From NCBI GenBank assembly GCA_013396995.1, contig VWZP01002200.1:558001-622000 (forward strand): a stretch of 64,000 nt of DNA, read 5' to 3'. The translations under genes and the position numbers were made by a program. Origin of the DNA: Dicaeum eximium (Eukaryota > Chordata > Aves > Passeriformes > Dicaeidae). Positions 51,601 to 61,337 of the stretch are shown here, piece by piece; position 1 is the first letter of the stretch, and each line of letters begins with the position of its first letter. Under the pieces are notes generated by a model. The model saw nothing but the letters and a program-made list of their open reading frames with translations, searched no databases and was not told where the DNA came from.

Positions 51601-54600
51601 TTAATTAAACTGAAGCGATGAAGCATTCTGCATGTGACAGGATAACTGCTCGATGTTTCTGCACTTGGTTGTGTGTTTGGAGCTTGCTCAGCTTTCCTGG
51701 TTAAATTTCTCAAGGTATTAATATTTGCCATGTTTCCCTTCCACACACTCCTTGATTTGTGGCCTTCCAACAAGCCAGAGTATCTTGTGCTAAGCATAGC
51801 AGGGCAGAATTTAGCTCAGTGGGACCTCCTTCTGTAACTCCAGCGAGCGTGCTCCAGTGCAAAAACCAATGAGCTTCTATGGAAGGAGGCATGACTGAAG
51901 GGAGGTGTTATATGTCCGTGTTTCTTTCTGTGCACCTCTCAGCTGCCTGCCCACAGCAAAATTGGCTAGCATCACCTGTACCTTAAATTTGCCATGACAT
52001 CAAAATACCCCAGCAAAAGCCACACACCAAGAAACATCACTTCCCCAGAGTCATTATTCTGTGCATAAACCCATTTAGCACACTTAGTTCTGTCAGCTCT
52101 GGATAAATCCTTCCTGTCTTTTTTTGGTCAGGACTAAGAAAGATCCATCTTCGTCGCCCTCTGATGGAATTTGAATAGATGTGTCTGGAGTGACATATGT
52201 TCAGCCATAAATTACAGAGGAACAATTTTAAACCAAATTGTCTACAGCTAATCCTGCTGAATTTACCTCCTGAGACAGATGATCATAAAGCTAGAAGCAA
52301 ACAAGCCCTTAAACATTTGACGCCAGCTTTGAAGGGATGCTTTTGAGTAGGTGTTAGCATCACTGTAGATTGGTGGGATGCTGCCTATTTTGGACCGAAT
52401 AGTCAGCAGAGGAAAGGCTGATTTTATACCAGCAAGAAATCTTGTTCACACAAAGGAAGATAAGCAAGGTAGGGCAAATTGGAGAGAAATATTTTAAGAA
52501 TTTTTAATTCTCTTTACTGTCTGCCTATGTACAGTTTATTAGTTCAGGCTAAAACCCTAAAATGTTGGTAGAGTAAACACACATGGCATAAATCATCAAA
52601 ATAAGTCCTCCCAGTCATCATATTTCTTAACCACAATGGTTTGCAGTTGTCCAAACCACAACATAATTAAAGAATGTTTCTTTCTTTGCCAGTTGGGCTC
52701 CAGATCCTTATGGCAGAGTGAACCATAAGACTAAAACCCTTTCATTGTAGTGTTGTGCCAGCAAACACGTAGCCTTGAAGAGCCCTGTTTTCCAGGAGGT
52801 TTTGCCTACTGATGTTTGCATTACTGTCTGTAATAGGTGTACACAGATGGACACGGGGGTTTTGGCTGCATCATTTTCAAGTCCCCCCAGCTGCCTTTAG
52901 GGACGATGCTTGCTATTGCTATTCAGTCAGTGCTGCTGTGGAACTCGAGGGAGTTCTGTGGCTTGTCCATCAACCCTCCCCTGCTTAGCAGGCACCGCAG
53001 CTGGAATGTTTAAGTCGCCATTCGCATAACAAAGGATGACCCGGCTGCGTGTCTTTGTGTGCAGAAACCCCCAAAATAGACTCCTGTGCCTCTTGGATTA
53101 TGTGTGGAGCCGGGCATCTTAAGTTATGTTTGTGAGCATGTGGAAACAAATGTCTCTGCTGCCTTCTGTGTCTCAAATTGTATTTTTCCTTTAGGTGCAG
53201 CATTGTAAATCATGGCTTCCTCTCTTCAAGGGAGTAAAATGATTGCAGTTTGTCTTCATTAACAAAACCAAAGACAGTAATTTAGGAGTAATTTAAGTGC
53301 ATCTTTGTCCCACACATCAGAGAACAAAGTAAAGACACAAAGATAGATTTTTATGAACATAGAGATTTGTGAAGATACATCATTTATAAATATGATAGGC
53401 AGAAAACCTGCAGCAACAGGATGTAGACTTCCTTTTTTTTATTGTAAGCCAGATAATTGGGGTTCAGTGAGATCAACCTGGATCTGCCCCTTGTAGCCAG
53501 AGATCAAGGAAGACTGCAGGTGCTCCCTATGCTGAGAGCTGAAGGAGCCCTTGTATATCCTTGCTGATCACAGAAATTTTGGGTTTGCTAGGAAATGGCA
53601 CTTCACCTTAAGTGCTGTCTCTAGAAATGTACCAGTTTCTCTCAGTTGTTTTTTTTTTATTTTTTGGACAAAAAAGTTGCCAAAGCTTGGCAAAAAGGAA
53701 GACCCCACCAAACCAAGGCACAGCCATCTAGCCCTGCAGTTGGCACAGGCTGAGGGAGCCAGCCTATGCAGTGCTAAATGCTTTTGAAAAATCTTCTGTT
53801 TCCCCTAAGAGCATTTATTTTCCATAGCTTGCTTTCCTTCTGCGAAATCAAACCCAAATGATAGCGTGGGTTTGCATATATGCCAGGATAAATCTCTTTC
53901 CCTGCTCCTCCATCACACTGCTGAGAGTTTAGGCTTGACTCAGGTTTTGCCTCATTGATTGCTTTAAAACCTTCCTTAGAGCAAAATCAGAATGTGCAGA
54001 AATATAGCCCATTAAGATACTAATGTAAGCATGAGCGTTTTCAAATGTGTTGTGTTTTAGGTATTTTTATGTCTTGAAAATGTAGTTTACTTGGGAATTT
54101 GATGAATTTTTCAGAGCGATGCCATGTGATGAAGTTTTATACCATTTACAAGAAAGACATTAATGTCATTAGTGGCAGTTAATTCTTAGTTTTCTAGCAA
54201 CTATGGTTATGCCATAAATTGTTGTGTGACAATTTAGTGAGCCACGTGATAGAAAAAAGTGGTATTTCAGAGGAAGGAACGGAAAGTACTAACTTATTTA
54301 TATTCCAGTTTTTAAGGTTGTTTTTGTATTCAGAGCTAGAGCTGATTTCAGTGCAGAGTGGAAATAATTCAGCCTGAGTTAGTATGGGGTTGGGCAGGAC
54401 AGCGTCAAAAGACAGTGTTTGCTTAGAACAAAAGAAAAAAAAGCTTTAAAGAATATTTCCTCTTTGAGATGCATTAATGGGTTGAGATCCAAGCTAGAGG
54501 CCGAGTCAATTTTTTTTTCAGAGTGCAGAGCCTGTAGAGGCGTGACTTGTCCAGCAAGCTCCAGGACATCATTTAAAAGGACCTTTAGCAGGTCTTAGAC

Positions 54601-55339
54601 TGCAGCATTGGGCTGAACTTCCTGAAAGATTCCGGCAAGTCTAGTGGATTGAAGCGAACTGGCAGCCTCAAATTACAGTGTTTTATTAGTGGGTACTTAT
54701 TTAATTCCCTTCAAATCCCCAAGACATGCTGCAGGAAGCAACATAGCACTATTGCAGATAGAAGAGACCAAGCCTAAAAGAGATATAATCGGGGCATTTT
54801 ACACAGTTTTCTGTCGCTTTGTAGCTTTGGCAGCAATTTCAGTGTCAGCCTGCAGTTCAGGGAAGCTTATAGGGAGGGCTGGATTAGCTTCTGGAGCCTG
54901 CTTGTAAATTCTGCAGAAGGATGCTCTGTGGTGGGTTGCTGTAGTTCTTGAAATACTTTTAAGGAGAGCTTGGCATTCATATGTTTATGCTTGTTGGGAG
55001 ACACGAAGACAGTCCGTTGTGGTTTTCTGTTTTGTTTTTTCTTGTAAGTAAAAGAGCATGTCAGGAGCACAAGCTGAGGCTTGGAGCCTCTCAGCATTTA
55101 AATTGATTCCACATGGTAAAGACTGTACCTTGCTAAACCCTTTTATAGGTTTTGGCCACATCTAAGAGGCAGCAGCACCCTCTTCTCAATGCAAACACTT
55201 CAAGGCATGGCAGCTCCAGAGAACAGGGGTTGATGTATTTGTAGCTTGTTTTTGCTCAGATCCTTCAGCTCTCAAGGCATATCCCTGCACCAGAGCAATG
55301 TGCTAATGAAAGCAGAGTTGGTGAGCTGCAGAGCTGAAA

Positions 55340-55354
55340 ACACACACACACACA
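55340..55354. repeat. Short (CA)n microsatellite
   Basis: About seven CA units in a row. Confidence 0.85.
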
Positions 55355-56009
55355 TGCATATCCCTCCATATCCTGCTTGTGTTTCAGCTGAGAGCTGCCT
55401 CATGGTGGACTGTGGTCTGTCCACAGGGCAGAGAGTTTTACACTGTGGTTACTTTTAAAAGCTCTGGCCATTTGAGCTGTGTGTCCCTGTTTGAAGAAGT
55501 TGGCAGTCTGGAAGGGTAAATGGGACTGAGGATGTGAAGGAGAAGCAAAGGGGCTTTCCAGGCTGGGGAGGAAACCTCAGGTTCAGATGGATAACCTGTG
55601 CTCCATCTAGGGTAGGCATCCTTATTCTCATTAATTTTTGTTAGATTTAGTCCTTTAGCTTTATTTGTGGATTAGTGGCACTGCCTTATGAGTTACACTT
55701 GTGGTTTCTGATTACTGTGGAGACTAATTTGGTGCTCTGCAAGGGAGACAGTGTAATTCCTGTTTGAGTTTTATGTTCTGGGGCATATGAAAGGTCACTT
55801 TACTGATCCCGAGCACTTAAGTACTGTGAGCTTAGCCTCCCAGCATCAGAAGAGTGTGAAGAGAGTAATAAGTTGGACCTTTTTTATATCTCCTGGAGTT
55901 TCAAGGCTTAGAGGGTCATGTTTCCTAACTTCTCTCTCTACAGGGACAAAACTGGAATTCCCACTAATACTAATTATAGGATAAAGATACCAATAGAGTG
56001 TTCTACAAG

Positions 56010-56697
56010 CAGCTGGCTGATGTTTCACATTATCCCTTGTTCTTGTGGGACACTTTAACTTCCTGGATGTCTGCTAGAAACTCAGCACAGTGGAGAGGAG
56101 GCTGTCTAGGAGGTTCCTGGAGTGTGTGGAATATTAACTTCCTGACACACCTGGTGAGTGAGCCTACCAGGGGCAGTGCCCTGCTAGACCTGCTCATGAA
56201 GAGAGTAGGGTTGGTGGGAAATGTGGTGGTTGAAGGCTGCCTTGGGCATTGTGACCAAGGAAAGTTATAAAGTTCTGTTCTTGGTGAAGTAAGGAAAGGG
56301 GTCTATAAAACCTGCCTTGGACTTCCAGAGGGCAGACTTTGGCCTGTTCAGGTTCAGATACAGTCCTTCATAACAGAAAGGTCAGGAAGACTGGACATAC
56401 TTTAGGAATTAAATCATCTCCCTGGCATCTGGTGACAGGATGAGAGGAAATGGCCTCAAGCTGCACCAGGTGGGATTCAGGTCGGACATCAGGAAGAATT
56501 TCTTCACTGAAAGGGTTTTTAAGCATTAAAACAGACTTCCCAGGAAAATGGTGGTGTCACCATCGTTAGGCGTGTTCAAGAAATGACTGGATGTGGCACT
56601 TGGTGCTATGGTTCAGTTGACATGGTGGTGTTCAAAGGTTGGACTTGATGATCTTGGAGGTCTTTTCCAGCCTTAATAATTCTGTGATTCTGTGATA
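56010..56697 (+). mobile_element. CR1 non-LTR retrotransposon, 5'-truncated and internally deleted
   Basis: The first part (about 56010-56415) encodes decayed CR1 ORF2 endonuclease. One frame gives LVLVGHFNFLDVC and RRFLECVE, and after a frameshift near 56130 another gives FLTHLVSEPTRGSALLDLL and GCLGHCDQ. It continues into the segment matching ILGEVRKGV and the region beyond it. The second part (about 56416-56697) is the CR1 3' end, with GTGACAGGATGAGAGG, AATTTCTTCACTGAAAGGG, TTGGACTTGATGATCTTGG and a tail of two ATTCTGTG units (56679-56694). The reverse transcriptase region, normally about 2 kb between these parts, is missing. The element lies in the same sense as EPHA5. It has a frameshift and stop codons, so it is inactive. 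The 5' limit is approximate. Confidence 0.92.
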
Positions 56698-58580
56698 GTT
56701 GGGTGGTTTTACTGACATGGTCACGTGAGTATGGAAAGCCTGGGGTGTGGTCCTTGCTTCCAGCATGTGTTTCCTTGTGTCAGCATGCAGTGAAGGCGTG
56801 GGGCAGCTGGAGAGGAGAGCAGCCCTGCCTGTTGGCTGAGTCTTCAGCCAAAGCTCAGGGATGGGATGGTTGCAGGGATGCAGCTGCAAATCATTTGATG
56901 TTAAGGCCTGCAGAAAACAATCTGGCAATCTTTTTGCTTTGTCTCCTCACTGAAACTCACCGTCCCTAGTACTGGTATAGCACATCCAGCATGTTGTTTG
57001 CAGAGGCCAGTTTTCATTGTAGGAGGCCCAGTGGTTCTACCTCCATCCACCCACATTCCTTCCAGGAGCCAGTGTCTTTCAGCATGGCTCTTGTGGGCTC
57101 TGCAAGGTACAAAGACAGTTTCTAATCCGATTGCTGTTGTTTTAAGGGATCAGCTCGTGCCATTGCAATCCCAAGATGCTCTTGCTGCCATCCTTCACCA
57201 CGGCCACCTCTCTCTGGCCCCTTTAAAGTGTGCTGCAAGAGGCTGCACAGATGTTAATGCTCTGTGCGTGTCACGTTTTGTGGTTGCTATTAAAAATAAA
57301 AAGAGTGAAATTGATTTGCTAATAATGGATGTGCTACTAACAGAAACACATCCCACTTGTACCTAACACTAGCAGGTTGTTTATGGCATATTTGCTATCT
57401 CTAAAAATAATAACTTTTTTTTTCTAGCAACCGGTTTAATTTAAAGACTATTTTCACACATCGCTGGCTGTTAATCAGTTAAAGAGTTTTAATATTAAGA
57501 AGAAAGAAGCAGATCTCATCAACAGCTTCAAACTGGATTTCATTTCTTTTCAGCTGGCTTGCAGCAGATTATGGGGAGCCTTAAGCTCATCTTATTTCTC
57601 CTGCTTTCCTATCCCCTTTAAAAGAGAGATAGTACCATTATCTTTATGACTGTACTGTGCCAGTTCTGTGTATCCTTTCAATAGCTGGTGAATTGGAAAT
57701 ACTGAGATAAAAATATAAGAAGACTAAAATAAGATTTAATTAGGAATTAAACACCAGACACCCATGTAATTTTAAATAAAGTCATGTATACTTCATGAAG
57801 AGATTATAAGATTGACTATCAGAAGAGGAATGCTAAGATAAGAGACAAAAACTCAAGAGAGGTGCAAGGTAAGTTGGTTTTGGCCCCCAAAAATTTGCAA
57901 AATGTCTGAGACATTGCCACCAGAGGCAGAAAACGGACAGGGTACCAGCTCCTGCTTTGACTGTTCAGGTCAGCAAAGACTGAGCTCATCTACCTCCTGT
58001 GATCCTTGCTCTGCAGGTGGAGGCATAGGGTGCCCCTGGGTCAGCTTTCATCTAAGCAGGGTCTGTTCCATCACAGCATCTCTGTCTGTTAAACCATTGC
58101 TACTTGAACCATCTCACAGGCTGTCCTCTCCTTTGTCTTGTGTACAAAACAAACCCAGGAAAGGCTACAGAGGGAAGTGTTGTAGTAGATACAAGTTGTG
58201 CCTGGGACACCCATGCAGCTACAGCTGCTTCTGTTGTTGAGCATGGTGGTGCAAGCCTGGTTTCCATCAGGTCATGAAAGCCTGGAAGACTGTGCTGGGG
58301 AACCCTGCAAATCCCCCTGTCCTCCCCAAAGCATCTGCTGCAGGGCTGTGGATTCAGCCAAGACCTTTCATTGTGGCACTTCTTGCATTTATTTTGATTT
58401 TCTATACTCTCCTTTTTTGCATAACCCATCTCCTGCCTCTGAATTCTTCCTTTGTAATTGGCACAGGAATATTTCATCTCGGTCCAACAGGATGCTGCTC
58501 TGCTGCCTGTTTGTTTTGAGGACTCGTGCTGAAATCTTCAGTGTAGCATAATGCTCTTGAGAATTCCTCCTAATAGAGGG

Positions 58581-58618
58581 GAATAGAGATGGGACTTTTT
58601 TGAATAGAGATGGGACTT
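58581..58618. repeat. 17-bp direct duplication, 4-bp gap
   Basis: GAATAGAGATGGGACTT occurs at 58581-58597 and again at 58602-58618, separated by four T. Confidence 0.9.
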
Positions 58619-59657
58619 ACCTGACCCATGAGAGCCTGCAGTTTGTACAGAAATTAGCCTAATTCAGTTCTATTTCACATCTCTCATTAAAACACGGGTT
58701 ATGTGCCTTGTGCATCTCTTGGCTCCATATTTATTCATGAAAACCACACGTTCCCTTTGAGCTGAGCTACATATCGTACCATCATCAAGAAGCTGCACCT
58801 CGTTTAAAATCTGTCAAGGAAAACTGACTTATTTTGCATTTGCTGCTTTGCACAAAATGGAAGCACAGTAAACTCTTCTGCTGTAATGATTTTCTGTCTG
58901 TCTTGATAGAACATAATGAGATAAATTTGGGTCCTTTTTTGAGGACTAATTACATTGAGTACACACTAGATGTGCGCTGCTGTCATTATATGTTGCACAT
59001 TTTCGTGCTTTCATTTCCCCATCTCTGTTGTCTGCATGTGCAAGGGTGTTTGATTTGGCTTTGAAATACAAATTGTGGGCTAGAGAGGAACCATTTGGTG
59101 GTCTGCTCTCCCAGAAGACTCTCCAGACACTGTATAACAGTCCTTGCTGTAGGTAGGGCAGCATTTGAAGATGATTGTCAAGTAAATAAAATAACTTAAG
59201 TATGTGCTGGAAACTGAGGGATGTGCTATAAAGCATGAGGGCAGCTTGTGGCAAGTATGCTAAAAGCCATCAAGAACAGATTCAGCCCTAGATCCATTCA
59301 CTGATCCTGGTGTCCGGGAACAAAGCAGAAAAATTGCACCCTGCAGATGGATACCACAGCATAGGAATTGAACACTGGTTGGATGATGAGCAATTTTGGA
59401 AAAGGGGTTTTAAAACCTGTAAATCCCCCCAGTCCAACTAGTTGTTCTCTGCCTGTGTTGTGGGAAGAAAGGGAAGCTGTGGGATAGAGTGGGAGGGTGC
59501 TTGGTTTGGGGAGGTCAGAAGGGAGATGACCACGTAGAGCAGGATGGAGAGGCTGCAGATCCTCATGTGGTGGTGACCTGGCAGCCTGTGCTGAGCCTGG
59601 GACCTGCTCCTGGGCTGCGTGGTGCCTGCTGTGAGAGGGGCCATGTCTGGGCAAGGT

Positions 59658-59680
59658 GGGGAGGTGGGGTCTGGGAGGGG
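59658..59680 (+). other. Canonical G-quadruplex motif
   Basis: Four G-runs lie at 59658-59661, 59666-59669, 59673-59675 and 59677-59680, with loops of 4, 3 and 1 bases. This meets the usual G3+N1-7 rule on the coding strand, so it would also be present in the pre-mRNA, about 1.5 kb upstream of exon 4. Confidence 0.8.
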
Positions 59681-61160
59681 TCTCTTGGATGCTCTTGAAT
59701 CACACATTTGATGCATGAGTGATCTTCATCACCAAAGACTTACTGTTCAGCTCTGGGAGTTGGGGATTGGTGTGCACGTCTCACCTTTGGTGAAGAAACT
59801 ACTGACGTAAAAGGGAAGATGTCAAGGGAGTTTCTCTGATACTGCAGGGAGCAGAGCCAACTTTAGAAGCAGTTGTCCTAGTTGGTCCATCAGAGGAAAG
59901 GGATCACTAGGAAAAACCTGTACTTCACCTATGGTGAAGATGAATTCTGTCATCACTTGCTGAGTTTTAGCACATGCTGTGATTGTCTGGGACATTCCTG
60001 ATGGGATAATATTAATGCTTTCGCTGTGAACTCATTTTCTTTGCAAACTAATTACAGCTGGGAGAGTTGGAATGCAGATGGAAAGGCTCCTGGATTTCCA
60101 GGTAACTTCTTCAAGTCTGATAGCAGATCTGTGCATCATTAATATCACACTGGGCAGAAATATTTTAAAGCAATTCAGAAGGAAGAAAGGTAACAGCAAT
60201 TTAGAGCTGCTTTAACATGTGTCCATGTCTCTGCTTTTTGAGACAAACAGAAAATCAACATTTCCTCCACTGTTTTGCTAACAGTGCATTTGTAATTCTG
60301 TATATAGTGGTATGATACAGAGCCAGCTGGGTTTTTTTTCTTAAAAAAACACTTGCAAACCTGTGGCTATCACTACTTCTGGCTGAGTGTACACACACAG
60401 GTCAAGCACAGAGAGCTTTGCAGAGGTGAAAAAGCACTTGTTTCAGGAGGATGGAAACAAGATATTACTGTATTCATTTCAAACTACTTTAAAAAAAATC
60501 CCAAGCTACCCCTAGCCATGGATTTGTAAGAAAAAAAGTAGTTCTCAGATCAAGTCCTTGTGCCTCGTCATGCATATGTATTGGAGCTGGAAGAAATATC
60601 TTGTGTGCTTAGCATGCCTGGTTCAGACTATACCCAGAACAGCCTATCATATGGAGCACTTTAAAATTCATCACAGGTTTTCAGGGGGAAAGACCCTAGG
60701 GAAGTAGCCTTATCACAATGTCTTAAAGATGTCGATCTTGAGATCCCCTCCACCACTGTGTTGCTATTTGTTCCCTAAGACATTGATTTCTGGGTGTAGA
60801 ACATCTTAAACAAAAAACATGAAATGTATTTTACCTGTTTTCCTAAGACAGAATGAAGAAAAAAATCACAGTAATGTTTTCTAAAGCAGAGCCCAGATGA
60901 TGTTACCTCTAATGCATTCAACAGGGAAAATAAATACTCAGCAATGGCAGATGCTAGGGGAAAGAAATAATCAACAAATTCACATTCTCTTTTCATGCAG
61001 ATATTTAAGTATGCACCATCTACTAGTGACATAGACTGTTTTAAAATATGCAAACTAAATAGCTTGTGAGTATTTGTCTGTTTTATAGCTGAAGATATGG
61101 GGGTTTTTTAAAAGGAAATGTGAAGAGACTAATTTTATGATGGGAGAGCTTAGCCTGTGG

Positions 61161-61175
61161 TTCTTCTTTTCACAG
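61161..61175 (+). promoter_or_regulatory. 3' splice site of EPHA5 intron 3
   Basis: A pyrimidine-rich run ends in CACAG directly before the exon. A second AG at 61181-61182 would start the exon 7 bases later. It would remove the first conserved cysteine codon and give 149 bp, so the upstream AG is preferred. Possible branch adenosines lie in CTAAT (61129-61133) and in the TTAG around 61150-61153. Confidence 0.85.
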
Positions 61176-61331
61176 TATGCAGACCTGGGTTCTTCAAAGC
61201 TTCACCCCACAGTCCATCCTGCAGCAAATGCCCCCCTCACAGCTACACACTTGATGAAGCATCCACATCTTGCCTGTGTGAAGAACACTATTTTAGGAAG
61301 GAATCAGACCCACCTACAATGGCCTGTACAA
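61176..61331 (+). CDS. EPHA5: EPHA5 exon 4 (Eph receptor cysteine-rich/EGF-like exon)
   Basis: This is one internal exon of an Eph-family receptor tyrosine kinase, a membrane receptor for GPI-anchored ephrin-A ligands in axon guidance. It encodes part of the extracellular cysteine-rich region between the ligand-binding domain and the first fibronectin III domain. After two bases completing a split codon it gives 51 codons beginning CRPGFFKASP and ending DPPTMACT, with six cysteines (codons 1, 15, 18, 32, 34, 50) and the Eph hallmarks KCPPHS, YFR and DPPTMACT. The acceptor is a pyrimidine run ending CACAG (61161-61175) with a possible branch site CTAAT at 61129-61133. The donor is A|GTAAGC. 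The length is 156 bp and both ends are phase 1, matching exon 4 of Eph genes as I know them. The next codon would start A, consistent with Arg of the following RPPSAP. EPHA5 is preferred because SPH, EASTSC and ESDPPTMACT match my recollection of it; EPHA6 or EPHA3 are less likely alternatives. No disruption is seen. Confidence 0.9.
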
Positions 61332-61337
61332 GTAAGC
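61332..61337 (+). promoter_or_regulatory. 5' splice site of EPHA5 intron 4
   Basis: GTAAGC follows the sequence ACAA at the end of the exon and is a good match to the U1 consensus. The reading frame stays open past it for about 24 codons before a stop. That extension carries no Eph residues, which supports splicing here. Confidence 0.85.

Larger units (their letters stand above)
34052..56009. other. Intronic sequence without recognisable genes
   Basis: This is unique sequence. It contains a CTG-rich patch (34171-34305), an 18-bp tandem duplication (34312-34347), a G-rich stretch followed by a pyrimidine tract (35936-36020), T-runs at 48681-48695 and about 48773-48792, a 21-bp tandem duplication (48340-48381), a short (CA)n at 55340-55354 and two conserved-looking AT-rich blocks (46740-47200, 49220-49680). 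No coding family is recognised. Confidence 0.65.
56698..61160. other. Intronic sequence before EPHA5 exon 4
   Basis: This is mostly unique sequence. It contains an AT-rich block near 57240-57560, a direct duplication (58581-58618) and a G-quadruplex motif (59658-59680). No exon-like segment is seen before 61176. Confidence 0.65.
1..61175 (+). other. EPHA5: EPHA5 intron 3 (3' part, at least 61 kb)
   Basis: Everything upstream of the exon is read as one intron, because no other splice-flanked Eph-like segment was found. In Eph genes the previous exon is about 660 bp and encodes the ligand-binding domain. An open segment of that size with that domain is absent, so exon 3 must lie before position 1. 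Long introns at this place are known for EPHA5 in other vertebrates. That no separate short or noncoding gene is nested here is an inference from failing to recognise one. Confidence 0.75.
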
